Made by a program: the position numbers and the translations under genes. A stretch of DNA of 64,000 nucleotides from Fibrella forsythiae. GTDB taxonomy: Bacteria > Bacteroidota > Bacteroidia > Cytophagales > Spirosomataceae. Where the stretch lies: contig NZ_JAFMYW010000001.1 of the NCBI RefSeq assembly GCF_017353175.1, positions 1,240,001 to 1,304,000 of the forward strand. The letters run 5' to 3'. The notes beneath the pieces were generated by a model that saw nothing but the letters and a program-made list of their open reading frames with translations, was not told the DNA's origin and did no database searches. How positions within the stretch are numbered: position 1 is the stretch's first letter; every line of letters starts with the position of its first letter. Of the stretch, positions 8,876-19,600 are shown piece by piece.

Positions 8876-10309
8876 ATGCAGACTAAAGACGAGGCCGTAA
8901 CTGAATTTGTACCCCGACTAGGGTTGCTCGACGCCACGATGATTGTGGCCGGGTCGATGATCGGGTCAGGTATTTTCATTGTCTCCGCCGAGATTACCCG
9001 GAATGTGGGCGGTGCCGGCTGGATGATCGCCATGTGGGCGCTGGCCGGTATCGTCACCGTGATTGCGGCAGTCAGTTATGGCGAACTGGCGGCCATGTTT
9101 CCGAGGGCAGGGGGCCAGTACGTATACCTCCGCGAAGCCTATAATCCGCTGGTTGGCTTTCTCTATGGCTGGTCGTTTTTCACCGTCATTCAAACCGGAA
9201 CGATCGCTGCCGTGGGTGTTGCCTTCGCCAAATTCACGGCCTACCTGATCCCGGCGTTCAGCGAAGCCAATTACCTGCTCGACCTTGGTTTCTTTCGCCT
9301 GTCGGCGGCCCAGCTAGTGGCGATTTTCGTCATCGTTCTTCTGACATACATCAACAGCCGGGGTGTGAAAGACGGAGCCGCCCTGCAAACGTTTTTGACG
9401 CTGGTAAAAATCGTATCGCTGTTCGGCCTGATCATCTGCGGATTCATCTGGGGCGTGAATGGCGAAATCTGGAACGCTAACTGGCAGAACGCCTGGCACT
9501 TATCAAACTTCACCGTAAGTAGCAACCAGCTTACGTCGACGCCCATTTCGGGACTGGCGGCGCTGGGTGCCATTGCCATCTCAATGAAAGGCACGCTCTT
9601 TTCCAGCGATTCGTGGAACAGCATCACCTCCATTGCCAGTGAAGTAAAACGCCCGCAACGCAACATCGGCCTTAGCCTGGTGCTGGGTACGCTGGTGGTC
9701 ACGGTGATCTACATGCTGGCCAACCTGATGTATCTGGCAGTGGTACCGCTGAAAGACATTGCCTTTGCCCCCAGCGACCGGGTGGGCGTGGTGGCGGCCG
9801 ACTATATTTTCGGCAGCAGTGGCACCATCATTATCGCCATCATGGTCATGATCTCTACCTTTGGCTGTAATAACGGCCTGATTCTGTCGGGTGCGCGGGT
9901 GTATTACATCATGGCGCAGGATGGGCTGTTTTTCAGGAAAGCGGGCATACTGAACAAAAACGACGTACCTAGCTTCAGCCTCTGGATCCAGTGCATCTGG
10001 GCCTCTGTTCTGTGCCTGACCGGTGAGTACAACAACCTGCTGGCACTGGTGATCTTCGGCGTCTTGATTTTCTATATTCTGACCATTCTGGGCATTTATC
10101 GCCTCCGACATACGCGCCCCGACATGCCCCGCCCCTACAAAGCGCCCGGCTACCCCTTTCTGCCAGCCGTTTACATCGCCGTTGCGCTGGCATTAGCGGT
10201 CTTACTGCTCATTTTCGAAACAGCCTACACGCTACCCGGTCTGGGCATTATTTTATCCGGGGTGCCGGTATATTATCTGCTCATCCGACAATCCGGCAGG
10301 GCGGAATAA
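8876..10309 (+). CDS. APC-family amino-acid permease
   Basis: A 477-residue polytopic membrane protein with about 12 hydrophobic segments. The ATG at 8876 gives the usual short cytoplasmic leader before GSMIGSGIFIV, the helix-1 substrate-binding motif of APC transporters. The longer frame from 8732 has a non-conserved leader. PRAGGQYVYLREAYNP and GVKDGAALQ are typical of the LAT/amino-acid branch, and the tail YRLRHTRPDMPRPYKAPGYP is highly typical of this branch. Substrate unknown. It is separated by 219 nt from the divergent GH127 gene; that gap holds nothing else I can identify. Confidence 0.88.
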   Translation: MQTKDEAVTEFVPRLGLLDATMIVAGSMIGSGIFIVSAEITRNVGGAGWMIAMWALAGIVTVIAAVSYGELAAMFPRAGGQYVYLREAYNPLVGFLYGWSFFTVIQTGTIAAVGVAFAKFTAYLIPAFSEANYLLDLGFFRLSAAQLVAIFVIVLLTYINSRGVKDGAALQTFLTLVKIVSLFGLIICGFIWGVNGEIWNANWQNAWHLSNFTVSSNQLTSTPISGLAALGAIAISMKGTLFSSDSWNSITSIASEVKRPQRNIGLSLVLGTLVVTVIYMLANLMYLAVVPLKDIAFAPSDRVGVVAADYIFGSSGTIIIAIMVMISTFGCNNGLILSGARVYYIMAQDGLFFRKAGILNKNDVPSFSLWIQCIWASVLCLTGEYNNLLALVIFGVLIFYILTILGIYRLRHTRPDMPRPYKAPGYPFLPAVYIAVALALAVLLLIFETAYTLPGLGIILSGVPVYYLLIRQSGRAE

Positions 10310-10400
10310 CAACGCGTGAGCCATTGATAAAACAGGGGTGTGAGCAATACGATTCAACCTTCTTCAGCCTGCACGATAACCCAAAAACCTACCGACCATC

Positions 10401-11717
10401 ATGCTTTTCCGCCTGCACCAACGCATCGATCTTCCCGTAGTATATCAGATACTGGTGCTGGTTGCCGGTATGGCTTCTCTCGCTACGGCGCAGACGCCAG
10501 CCTCGTTTCGGGTACCACTTGGTGGCAATAGCTGGATAAGAACAGCAACGGGCAAGGCGGCCACCCTCACAAAAGACGGATTGTCTGACTGGACAAACCC
10601 GGCCAACTCAATCGACACCTACGTGCGCTTCGAGAAAGCAGGAATGGTACGGCTGTCAACGTACCTGCGGGTGCCTACGGGGAAAAGCAGACTACGGGTG
10701 AGCCTTATGGGCCAATCAAAAGAGGTTGACGTTCAAGGCGCTGATCTTGCCGAGCACGAGTTGGGAATCTGGCCGGTTACCAAACCGGGGTACGTGACGA
10801 TTAGCCTGCAGGGAATCAGCAAGACCGGAAAGACTTTTGCCGATGTGACCGATGTTGGCATCAGCGGCGAGCCGGTAGATGAGCAGACCTCGTTCGTACG
10901 CACCAATGACGGTAACTTTTTCCACTGGGGGCGGCGGGGACCGTCTGTTCACCTGCGTTATCCATTGCCGGCGGATACCGAGGCCGAGTGGTTTTACAAT
11001 GAAGTCACGGTACCGACGGGTAATGACGTGATCGGCTCCTACTACATGGCTAACGGATTTGGCGAAGGTTACTTCGGCATGCAGGTCAATTCGCCTACCG
11101 AACGACGCATTCTCTTCTCGGTATGGAGCCCCTTCCAAACGGATGATCCGAAATCGATTCCTGACGATCAGAAAATCAGGCTTGCACGGAAAGGAACGGG
11201 GGTTATCACCAACGATTTTGGCAAAGAAGGTGCTGGTGGTCAGAGCTTTCTGCGATACAACTGGCAGGCAGGCCAGACCTACAAATTTCTCTTACACGCG
11301 CAGCCCGGGCCCGACAGCTACACCACCTACACCGCTTATTTTGGCGCGCCCGATTCGGCTAACTGGCGATTGATTGCCAGCTTCAAACGCCCCAAAACCA
11401 CCACGTACCTGAAATCGCTTTACTCCTTCCTGGAAAATTTCACTCCGGAAACCGGCAACCAGCAACGCGAAGCCTACTTTGGTAATCAGTGGATCAGACG
11501 TAAGGAAGGACAATGGCAGGAACTCACAACCTGCCAGTTTACGGGCGACAATACAGCCCGAAAATCATTTCGAAAAGATTATGCGGGTGGACTGCAAAAC
11601 GGCCGATTCGTCCTCCGAAACTGCGGATTCTTCGATGACTATACCCCGCTCGGCTCACCGTTTACACGACCCGCCACCAACCAGGCTCCGACGATTGATC
11701 TAGACAGGTTGCCCTGA
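10401..11717 (+). CDS. Secreted DUF5077/DUF3472 domain protein
   Basis: A 438-residue exported protein. A signal peptide precedes an ATAQ cleavage region at about residue 30. Residues 35-160 fit the beta-sandwich DUF5077 domain, and residues 180-420 fit DUF3472, recognisable from YYMANGFGEGYFGMQ, FSVWSP and the WNAG-like NWQAGQTYKF. These proteins are common in Bacteroidota and are suspected to bind or process carbohydrate; no catalytic residues are established. It stands alone, 91 nt after the permease. Confidence 0.75.
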   Translation: MLFRLHQRIDLPVVYQILVLVAGMASLATAQTPASFRVPLGGNSWIRTATGKAATLTKDGLSDWTNPANSIDTYVRFEKAGMVRLSTYLRVPTGKSRLRVSLMGQSKEVDVQGADLAEHELGIWPVTKPGYVTISLQGISKTGKTFADVTDVGISGEPVDEQTSFVRTNDGNFFHWGRRGPSVHLRYPLPADTEAEWFYNEVTVPTGNDVIGSYYMANGFGEGYFGMQVNSPTERRILFSVWSPFQTDDPKSIPDDQKIRLARKGTGVITNDFGKEGAGGQSFLRYNWQAGQTYKFLLHAQPGPDSYTTYTAYFGAPDSANWRLIASFKRPKTTTYLKSLYSFLENFTPETGNQQREAYFGNQWIRRKEGQWQELTTCQFTGDNTARKSFRKDYAGGLQNGRFVLRNCGFFDDYTPLGSPFTRPATNQAPTIDLDRLP

Positions 11718-11826
11718 ACGACCAGTAACCAGAACGCTCATGAATACCCTTCGAACAGGCGTACCTGACATGCGAAGGAGAGAACCCCATAAACCGAACG
11801 TCTCCAGGAACGTACCTGGCCCGTTG

Positions 11827-13164
11827 TCAATCCAGGTTTTTCGACGGGATGGTGTAGGCTGACAGGCCAGCGATCAGCAGTGGAACAGAGAACAGGCAGA
11901 ATAGTAGCGAAAAGCTTAGGCCGGCATCTGACAGAATACCGAACAGCGCAGGCCCCAGAATAGCCCCAAATCGGCCGATGCCCATGGCCAGCCCAACGCC
12001 GGTGGTGCGTATAACCGCCGGATAAACCCGGGCGGCGGTTGGGTAATAACCGTTGAAGCCCCCCTGCACGAAAATGCCGATGAAGAACGTCATCACGAAC
12101 ATCAGCAGGTACGTCATCGGCAGGCTCGCGTACAGCACCATGATGCTGAAAGCGATGACCATAAAGGCCAGAATTAACCGGCGAAGGCCAACGCGTGCCA
12201 CTGCCATCCCGAAAATCAGGCTACCTGAGAAGGCGCCTACATTCAGGGCCGTGCCAACATACGTGGCCATGTTGAACGGCATACCGGCCTCTTTCGCCAG
12301 TGTCGGCACCCAGCTCATCAGGGTGTAAAGCGTAATGAATCCGAAGAAAATACCCACCCAGAGCCGAAGCGTTGACGCGCGGTATTCAGGCGTAAATAAA
12401 ACGGAAATGGGTACGGTGGAGCGAAGACCCGTTGCCTCCGGTAAAAAATCGAGGGCGCTATGCCCCATTCGCGTCAGCAGCGCGTTAATCTGCCGATGGG
12501 CATTACGGGGCTGACGACCGGCCAGAAACGCCAGCGATTCGGGCATGAACAGCATGATGCTCAACAACATCAGCGCCGATACGCCGCCCGCCGCCAGATA
12601 CGCCGACCGCCACCCGTACGCCGGAATTGCCCAGGCCGTGAAAAAGCCCGCCAGAATGGCCCCGATTGGCCAACCCGCCTGCACCAGCCCGACGTTGAAA
12701 TCGCGCCGTTTGTTGTTGGAAAACTCCGCCGCCACTGCTGCCAGGTTAGGCAGTATACCACCAATGCCCAGCCCCGTCACGAATCGCATCAGGAGCAGTT
12801 GCGTATACGTACCTACCACCGAGGCCAGCAACATACCCGCCGTAATAAAACTCAAAGAAATGATGAACAACGTGCGTCGACCAAGCTTATCGCCAAACGG
12901 AGCCAGAAAAAAACAGCCGATCGTCATGCCCGCCAGCCCCACACTGAAAATATACCCCAGTTCACTTTTCGACAGCCCCCACTCGCGCACAATCTCCGAC
13001 CCCGTAAACGACACCACCAGCACATCAATACCATCATTCATGTTCAGAATGAAACAGATAGCCACCATCAGCACCTGAAACGGACTCATCGGATGGGTGT
13101 CGATCAGGTTTTTCAGATCAGCCTGAACGGTTTCGGCAGTGGGTGATTGAGTTAACACGGACAT
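11827..13164 (-). CDS. MFS transporter, aromatic acid:H+ symporter (AAHS)-like
   Basis: A 445-residue, 12-helix major facilitator. The loop 2-3 signature appears as APFGDKLGRRTLF. The helix-1 NMNDGIDVLVVSF stretch corresponds to the DGYDL motif of aromatic-acid symporters such as PcaK, and GLGIGGILPNLAAVAAEF is the helix-4 region. The PESLAFLAG motif before the central loop is also typical. The substrate is probably a carboxylate. It starts 42 nt after the stop of the alcohol dehydrogenase on the same strand, so the two are likely co-transcribed, transporter plus oxidising enzyme. Confidence 0.85.
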   Translation of the reverse strand: MSVLTQSPTAETVQADLKNLIDTHPMSPFQVLMVAICFILNMNDGIDVLVVSFTGSEIVREWGLSKSELGYIFSVGLAGMTIGCFFLAPFGDKLGRRTLFIISLSFITAGMLLASVVGTYTQLLLMRFVTGLGIGGILPNLAAVAAEFSNNKRRDFNVGLVQAGWPIGAILAGFFTAWAIPAYGWRSAYLAAGGVSALMLLSIMLFMPESLAFLAGRQPRNAHRQINALLTRMGHSALDFLPEATGLRSTVPISVLFTPEYRASTLRLWVGIFFGFITLYTLMSWVPTLAKEAGMPFNMATYVGTALNVGAFSGSLIFGMAVARVGLRRLILAFMVIAFSIMVLYASLPMTYLLMFVMTFFIGIFVQGGFNGYYPTAARVYPAVIRTTGVGLAMGIGRFGAILGPALFGILSDAGLSFSLLFCLFSVPLLIAGLSAYTIPSKNLD

Positions 13165-13206
13165 GAACTGACAGATTCGGCGGTTACGATAAGGGTAAAC
13201 TGGTAA

Positions 13207-14220
13207 TCAAATGGTAATCAGAATTTTAGTCTCATCGCCCAATGCCGCTATTTCCAGCGCCTGTTGCAGGTTATCGAGCTCCATCTGCGATGAAATGACG
13301 AATGACGGTCGAATTACTCGTGAAGCAATTAATTGGATGGTTCGACGGAAATCGGCCGGGTGATCATAAACGATCGACGGCACGATGTGAATGCCTTCGC
13401 GGGCAATTTTGAGAGGCGTAAACGTAGCCTCTTTTGTTGATAAGCCAACCAGTACAACCTCTGCCCCGCGGGGTACCGCCGCCGTGGCGAGCGATGCCGT
13501 AGCCGCCGTCCCTGCACACTCGAACACGGCGCAGACGTTGTTGGCTAACCAGGCATCGGCCACGGCGATTTGCTGATCAACAGGGGGGCCAGACGGGCTT
13601 ACGGCCACAGCGCCCATCGTCTCGGCCAGTTGCCGTTTAGCGGCATTCAATTCGGTAACGAACACCCGGTAACCCAGCGACAACGCCAGATGCGTGAGCA
13701 GCAAGCCGATAGCCCCCAGCCCAATAACAGCGATCGTATCGCCCGGTTTGGCGCTCGATCCCAGTAGCGCATGTAAGGCTACGGCCATTGGTTCAACGGT
13801 CACCGCATCGGCATCGGAGACGGAGTCGGGTACATGCCAGCAGAAATCGGCGGGCAGCACAATGTATTCGGCAAAACAACCCGCTTCGTTCACGCCAATT
13901 ACGCGCTTGTTTACGCAGATATTACTCCTGCCCGACCAGCAGTACTGACATTGCCGACAGGGAATGTTAGGTTCGATTACGACCCGCTCACCCACGGAAC
14001 GCCCTGTTACGCCAGCACCAAGTTTATCAAGTTGCCCAAGCCCTTCATGGCCGATGATCGTTGGTTTGTCGAGAAGGCGGTGGCCCAGAAACAGGTGCAC
14101 ATCTGACCCGCAAATACCAACCTTTCTGAGTTTCACCCGCACTTCGCCTGCTCCGGGTTCCGGAAGGGGCCTGTCGAGCAACTGAATTTGATTGGGAGAC
14201 TGGAGGAAAGCCGCTTTCAT
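13207..14220 (-). CDS. Zinc-dependent medium-chain alcohol dehydrogenase
   Basis: A 337-residue MDR-family dehydrogenase; the ATG at 14220 (MKAAFLQSP) is the usual start and the frame to 14256 adds 12 non-conserved residues. Catalytic zinc ligands are visible in GICGSDVH and GHEG. The structural-zinc lobe is CRQCQYCWSGRSNIC with four cysteines. The Rossmann motif is VIGLGAIGLLLTH. It resembles sorbitol/threonine-type dehydrogenases, with substrate undetermined. The two-gene unit with the downstream MFS symporter suggests uptake and oxidation of one polyol or hydroxy acid. Confidence 0.88.
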   Translation of the reverse strand: MKAAFLQSPNQIQLLDRPLPEPGAGEVRVKLRKVGICGSDVHLFLGHRLLDKPTIIGHEGLGQLDKLGAGVTGRSVGERVVIEPNIPCRQCQYCWSGRSNICVNKRVIGVNEAGCFAEYIVLPADFCWHVPDSVSDADAVTVEPMAVALHALLGSSAKPGDTIAVIGLGAIGLLLTHLALSLGYRVFVTELNAAKRQLAETMGAVAVSPSGPPVDQQIAVADAWLANNVCAVFECAGTAATASLATAAVPRGAEVVLVGLSTKEATFTPLKIAREGIHIVPSIVYDHPADFRRTIQLIASRVIRPSFVISSQMELDNLQQALEIAALGDETKILITI

Positions 14221-14418
14221 GACGAGTCGATACGTGTGATCACGCAAAGAAAACACCTTAACCGTTGCCCGCGCCCGCTAATTCGTCGCCCGATTCACCG
14301 GGTTTATCCTGAACAGGGCCTGGTTGGCCCTCATTCAGGTGCGTGCATACTGGCAACCAGCTAGGTTTGATACCAAAAACCAAGATTCCAGCCCATTGCT
14401 GGTAAACTGATCTCCCCA

Positions 14419-14898
14419 ATGAACCTCCTGTCTACCATTTCCCTGGCGTTGTTTATGTTAAACCTGGGCACCGCTTTCGGCGCAGGTCTGTACGAAACCC
14501 GCATTGTGCTTCCCCTGTGGTTCGAACGATCGGCGGCGGGCAACTATCAGGTACGTACAAGCGTCATGCGGGATATAGATACGGGCCGGAAGTTCTGGGG
14601 GTTTGTTACAACGGTCCCGCTGACTCTATTGACCCTGGCGAACCTTATTCTTGCCTGGCAATCGTCGGATCCGTTTCGTACGTGGTGGCTTGGCGCAGCA
14701 CTGCTAACGCTCGTTGAACGAATCGGCACCTTCGCTTTTTTCATCCCAACCGCCATTCGATTACAACAGGCAGACCAGCTTTCTGCCACCCGTGCATCCC
14801 GACTGGTAGCGTTATGGCTGCGTTTGAATTACCTCCGCAATGCCATAACGCTCATTGCCTGTTGTCTGGCGCTGGTAGCTGTCTCGATTAAAAATTAA
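14419..14898 (+). CDS. DUF1772-like integral membrane protein
   Basis: A 159-residue protein with four predicted membrane helices (about residues 5-25, 58-78, 88-108, 135-155). The GAGLYETRIVLPLWF segment after helix 1 is the hallmark of the DUF1772/anthrone-oxygenase-like family, in which most bacterial members have no known activity. It stands alone on the plus strand. The 162 nt upstream (14257-14418) carry no other gene I can support. Confidence 0.65.
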   Translation: MNLLSTISLALFMLNLGTAFGAGLYETRIVLPLWFERSAAGNYQVRTSVMRDIDTGRKFWGFVTTVPLTLLTLANLILAWQSSDPFRTWWLGAALLTLVERIGTFAFFIPTAIRLQQADQLSATRASRLVALWLRLNYLRNAITLIACCLALVAVSIKN

Positions 14899-14925
14899 GC
14901 TACTGGTTTTCGGACAGCTTACCAC

Positions 14926-15291
14926 TTACTCGACCTTGAAATGAGGGTTTTGAATAATGCCCAATGTGTTGCCGAATGGGTCGTTCAGCGTTGCCACTAT
15001 GATATCACTGCCCACATGCTGCGGTTCCTGTTGAGCCGTGGCACCAAGCGTCAGTAACGCCTGCCAGGTGGCCTCTACATCGGCTACGCCCCAGTACGAA
15101 ACGGGCGTTCCCTCGGCGGGGGTAAGGTCCGGGTCCAGGCCCAGTTCGTAGCCACCTACGTTGAAACCAACATAGAACGGTTCGTCAAAATAAGGGGCGA
15201 TTCCCAGAAATGCAGTGTACCAGGTTTTGGCCTGTTCCAGATCGGGTGCTGCGTAGATGGCTGTTCGAAGGCCGAGGAAAGATGATGCCAT
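14926..15291 (-). CDS. VOC-family (glyoxalase-like) protein
   Basis: A 121-residue vicinal-oxygen-chelate protein. The start MASSFLGLRTAIYAAPDL at 15291 is the normal VOC N terminus; the open frame continues to 15531 but that extension overlaps the neighbouring membrane-protein gene and has no domain character. Two beta-alpha-beta-beta-beta modules are visible, with AIYAAPDLEQAKTWYTAFLG and the second-module DPFGNTLGIIQNP. Usual lengths are 110-130 residues. Substrate unknown. Confidence 0.8.
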   Translation of the reverse strand: MASSFLGLRTAIYAAPDLEQAKTWYTAFLGIAPYFDEPFYVGFNVGGYELGLDPDLTPAEGTPVSYWGVADVEATWQALLTLGATAQQEPQHVGSDIIVATLNDPFGNTLGIIQNPHFKVE

Positions 15292-15437
15292 TGGGTTGAC
15301 GATGTACTGATGAGAGCAGGCTACAAAAATAGCCTTTTGCTTACACATAGCGCAATGAAGGTGCACCATCACAGGTTGCGCCGTACAGGATACCCACCAG
15401 AACGTACCTACGCAGAGCAGGAAAAGCGGAGGGCTGG

Positions 15438-16655
15438 CTACATAGTAGAAGTGAGTCGCTGGAGTTTCTCCCACAAATCGACCTGAGGCAGTAGCTGAAG
15501 CCACGAACACAGCAGGAACATAGCCCACCAATAGCCAAGTTGCCGACGCGCCGACACGTTATTCCACCGGCTGATCCAGACCATCGCAACGCTGAGCAGC
15601 GGTACTGTAGCAGGGGCCATCAGTCGGGCGTTCGGGCCGTTGAACGGACTGATGAATCGCAGGGCAAACAGGAGGGTCAGGTACGTACCGGCAGAGAAAA
15701 GCAGCACGCGTAACCACTGCCTGTCGGTCTGTTTCCAGTCGGGAAGCGTATCTCGCTGCGGCTTCAGTCGTGACCCTATCCACCCGATCAGGGCAACCTG
15801 CGCCAGCAATCCGACCAGCACCAGTAAGGCAGGCTCGCCGGGGATATAATCGCGAAGCAGGAGTAATTCATTCATCGGTGCCAGCACCATAAGGTACACC
15901 TTCTCCCAGATCGTTTCATCTGTTTCGTAGAACCGTTCTCCACCATATGGAGATGTAGAGAGCTGGCTGTTCAGGAAGAAATAACCCAGCATGAAAGCGG
16001 CCATGCTGATGCCGTAGGCCAGATCGGCTCCAATTCGCAGGCGGGCCACCGCCCAGCCTGTACGCCGATACGAAGCCAGGGCCATCAGGCCATACACGAT
16101 AACCACGTACCCACCAACGTACCTGAGCAGAAACAGTCCGATCGTCAGCAGAAGCAGGATACCAACGTACCTGTATTGCGCCCGTCCAGACCGTATCGGC
16201 TCAACAGGCTGGCTCATAAACCAGCTCCATTCGAGCAACAGGATCAGAAACGCCCATTCAGACCAGGTGTACGTCAACATCCTGACAGAACTGCCCAAGA
16301 CCAAAAGCGAGCCTATCCAGAGAGCACGTCGCGCCCCGATCCGTTGCCGCCAGATGGCCAGGAAAACGCCCGTCAGCACAATGTTCAGCAATTTAGACGC
16401 TACCAGCAATGACGTACCTGTAGCAATGGCCAACGTACCTATAAGCAACGGATAGCCCAGCGGGAAGGTCCCATCCCAGCCGGTTGCCACATGCCCATAC
16501 TGATTGCCATCCAGCCCAACCAGCCAACCCGCAAACGACAGGTAATACGTTGAGTCGGGACTCAGGTAGTGCGTGGGATTAATGTAGGTCAGCCAGACTA
16601 TCAGGCTACTGATGAGTAGCCATTGCGCCCCTAACCAGCCATCGTCCTGCTTCAT
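15438..16655 (-). CDS. Multi-spanning membrane protein, GT-C glycosyltransferase-like
   Basis: A 405-residue protein with 10 or more hydrophobic helices. The first external loop contains SPDSTYYLSFA, an Asp in the position where GT-C glycosyltransferases (GT39, GT83 and relatives) carry their catalytic acid; overall resemblance is to the GT-C fold rather than to one named family. The start ATG overlaps the stop of the sortase gene by 3 bases, which makes translational coupling likely. In T9SS organisms some cargo is attached to glycolipid at the cell surface, so a link with the sortase is attractive but inferred. Confidence 0.65.
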   Translation of the reverse strand: MKQDDGWLGAQWLLISSLIVWLTYINPTHYLSPDSTYYLSFAGWLVGLDGNQYGHVATGWDGTFPLGYPLLIGTLAIATGTSLLVASKLLNIVLTGVFLAIWRQRIGARRALWIGSLLVLGSSVRMLTYTWSEWAFLILLLEWSWFMSQPVEPIRSGRAQYRYVGILLLLTIGLFLLRYVGGYVVIVYGLMALASYRRTGWAVARLRIGADLAYGISMAAFMLGYFFLNSQLSTSPYGGERFYETDETIWEKVYLMVLAPMNELLLLRDYIPGEPALLVLVGLLAQVALIGWIGSRLKPQRDTLPDWKQTDRQWLRVLLFSAGTYLTLLFALRFISPFNGPNARLMAPATVPLLSVAMVWISRWNNVSARRQLGYWWAMFLLCSWLQLLPQVDLWEKLQRLTSTM

Positions 16656-19600
16656 CGGGCCAGTATAATTCGTCCGGTAAGCTGCTTCTTTGCTGTGCCG
16701 TCGAAAGCACTATAGCCCGGAATGTCGAGGTGATAGAGATATGACCCCGCCGCCATCGGAACACCCGTATCGTTGGTACCATCCCATACGAACTCGTTGG
16801 TACCCAGCGCCGTTGGCAACAGAATAGTACGTACTGCCCGCCCGGCCAGATCAAACAGATGAAGCGTTACGGGCTGGGGCGTTTGGCTACCCGTTAGCAC
16901 GTACCTGATCGTGGTTTGGTACGCAAATGGGTTCGGTGCTACCGTAATCGCCTGCACAACCGCCGCCTGTTTCACCACAAACCGGATGGCATATGGCTGG
17001 GCCCGGTTTCCGCTCAGGTCGCTCCCGTAGACTTCCAGCGTATAAACGCCGTCGGGCAGTGGTTGGGCCGGGCGGTAATTGAGCCGGAACGTGCCGCCGG
17101 TATTACTCCAGGTTGCATTGCTGGCCGATACCACCAGTTTTTCAAATGAGCAGGGTGGTTGCGTACAGGGGCGTTGCAGATACAGTTCGAGGCCAGCGGG
17201 GTCAGTGCGGAGCAGGCGCGGGTTTTCGTCAGCAACCAGCACCGTGATCATGGGTTGTGGGGCTACAAAGGCATCATTGGCAATTCGTCGGCCATCGAAA
17301 GCGACCTCGACTACCGGGGCTGTATTATCCACATCGAAGGGCAGGTTGGCAAGTTGTCCGTCACTCTTTACCTGCAATACGTTGTTGTCTTTTCGTTCTT
17401 CCTCAAACCGACCGTCGGCGTCGGCATACAACTCAAAGAATGTACCCGCCAGAGTGGCAACAGGCATGGTTACCCGGAGCGTATCCGAAAAGGCCGACGC
17501 GTTGACCGTTTTTTTCACTTCCACCAACAACTGCCCATTCGCCGCGTATTGTCTGATCCGCACCTCCGGCCGCTGGCTTATGCCCCGGCCCAGGTTTAGC
17601 GCAACCGCCGTAAGTGTCAGCGAGTTTGGCTGCGCTTTTATCTGAACACCGCCATCCGAAAACGTCAGATCAGGGCGGCTGAACGGAAAGAGTCGTACGG
17701 CCGGATCGCCCTGAAGCGTAATCTGTTCAGCGTTGGTTTTATCGTAGATCGAGTTATTAGTCAGCATGTATCGCCGGATACCCTCTACCTGAATCTCGCC
17801 AAACGATCGGGCATACCAGGTGCTGTCGGTCATCACGCTATAGAGGTTATCGGTGTAGGTTTTCAGCGAACTGGCAAAGCCGTTATACGTATGGGCAAGG
17901 GCCAGAATAGCCCCCCGATCCGGGGTGAGCACCCAATCTGAAATAAAGGTTTTGGGACCGAAATAGAAGTTACCCGACGCACACCCGTTCGCCAGTAGCA
18001 GCGGATACCGGCCTTTGTTTCGGTAACCGAGCCGGTCATTGCTAACATACCCGATATCGATATCGGCCACGTCGAGACTGGAGTGGCCAAACATCGAGAT
18101 CATCCCAACGCCTTTGTTGATCTGATCAACAATCGGAATATTTTCCACGGGGTCGTCTGTTCGTTTCGACACCGTTTCGACGCTGGCACTGACGTATTTT
18201 CGGGTAATGTTCGCCGTAAATTCATCAACGAATGCCCGAAATAACCCCAGTTCGTAGGCAGACCGGCCACCACTCAGGTGGAGCATTTTTTTACGCCAGG
18301 GAGCCGTAGTGGCGGCAGCTTCGTGCTCTTTCACTTTGTTCAGGTAATCGAGCACCTGCTGCGGCTGTGTAACGTTGAGCCGACCAACGGCAACCGCAGG
18401 TACGTAGTCGGGGCGGCCATTCAGGCCGGTTACCAGTGCCAGATCTGAGCCGGGCCAACCGCCGCTGGGCACCATATCGAGGCTCCCGGCCAGCGGGTTT
18501 TTACGCACTCCCTGTGGATCGCGCGACTGTCCGATCAGCAGCAAGGCGCTCGGTGATCCGTTACGACTGATGTAATCAACAAACCGCCGGATGGCAATGG
18601 CGTTACGTTCGCCATAGCTAAACTGGTTGAACACCTGGTCGATCATCACACTCAGCGTATCATAACTACCACCAGCTTTCGAGGCGCGGTAAGCAGCGTA
18701 GGCGGCCACCGCGTTGGGCGAAGCCGTTGTTGATACCGCCAATGACGGATGGGCCACGATCAGGAAGCCCGCTTTGGCCGGGTTGATGGTTCGAAACGCA
18801 ACCCGCTGCAGGCCAATCACCGGCAGCACTGTACTGGTCATCACCAACTGACGTGGTATAGTTGCCGCTCGAATCACACCCGTCCAGGTGCCACTTGTGA
18901 GGGTGCTATTGACCAGCGTACCTGAAATAACCGACGTCTGCCCAGGTGTTGTGATGTCGAACACGCGCCCTGTCATCAGAACGTTCGTTAGCCGTAATAA
19001 AGCCCGCCCGCCCGCAACCGGGTCGGTCCTGAACTCGCGATACGAATAGCCGCTCAGGTCTGTCTGGTGTGGGTATTGTGCGCGCAGATAGGCCATCGAA
19101 ACTTCTTCATCCGTAATCTGTGGGCTCAGACTACAGATCACCCGCCCCCCATCAGCCACATCCGTTGCCGATAACGGAATGGTCAGCGTAAGCGGATCAT
19201 AGTTGGCACTTTTTGCCAGCACCAGCGTGCGTGGCTTTGCCCCCTGCCCCACCTGTATCTGCACGCTATGGAGCGTAGGCGTCCGGCCAATGTATTGAAC
19301 CGTTAGCGTGGGGGTGGCCAAACTGGTGCTGAGCATCTTAGTAAGGGTAATGGCCTGCTCGTACCGGGTCTGTGCTTTTACACTCGTTCCCATCCAGCCT
19401 TCACCAACGTCGTAGGCTGTCAGAATGGCACCGTTACTATAGCCCGCTCCCATCGGGTAAATATTACCTGCCGGATATTGGTCGGTGAAGACCCGCACAT
19501 CCTCGGCCCAGACATAGGGCTGGGGCGTCAGTCCGTTGGTAGTGATATCCGTATAGGTAGCCATCCGTTTACCGGGTTGTGCATCCAGACGGGTAGTCAG

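Noticed and set aside
12460-13146. Long plus-strand frames (about 180-230 residues) opposite the MFS transporter
   Set aside because: Antisense of membrane-helix codons; Arg/Gln/His-rich with no domain.
15292-15531. N-terminal extension of the VOC protein
   Set aside because: It overlaps the coding end of the GT-C-like gene and has no similarity to VOC N termini; the internal ATG at 15291 fits the family.
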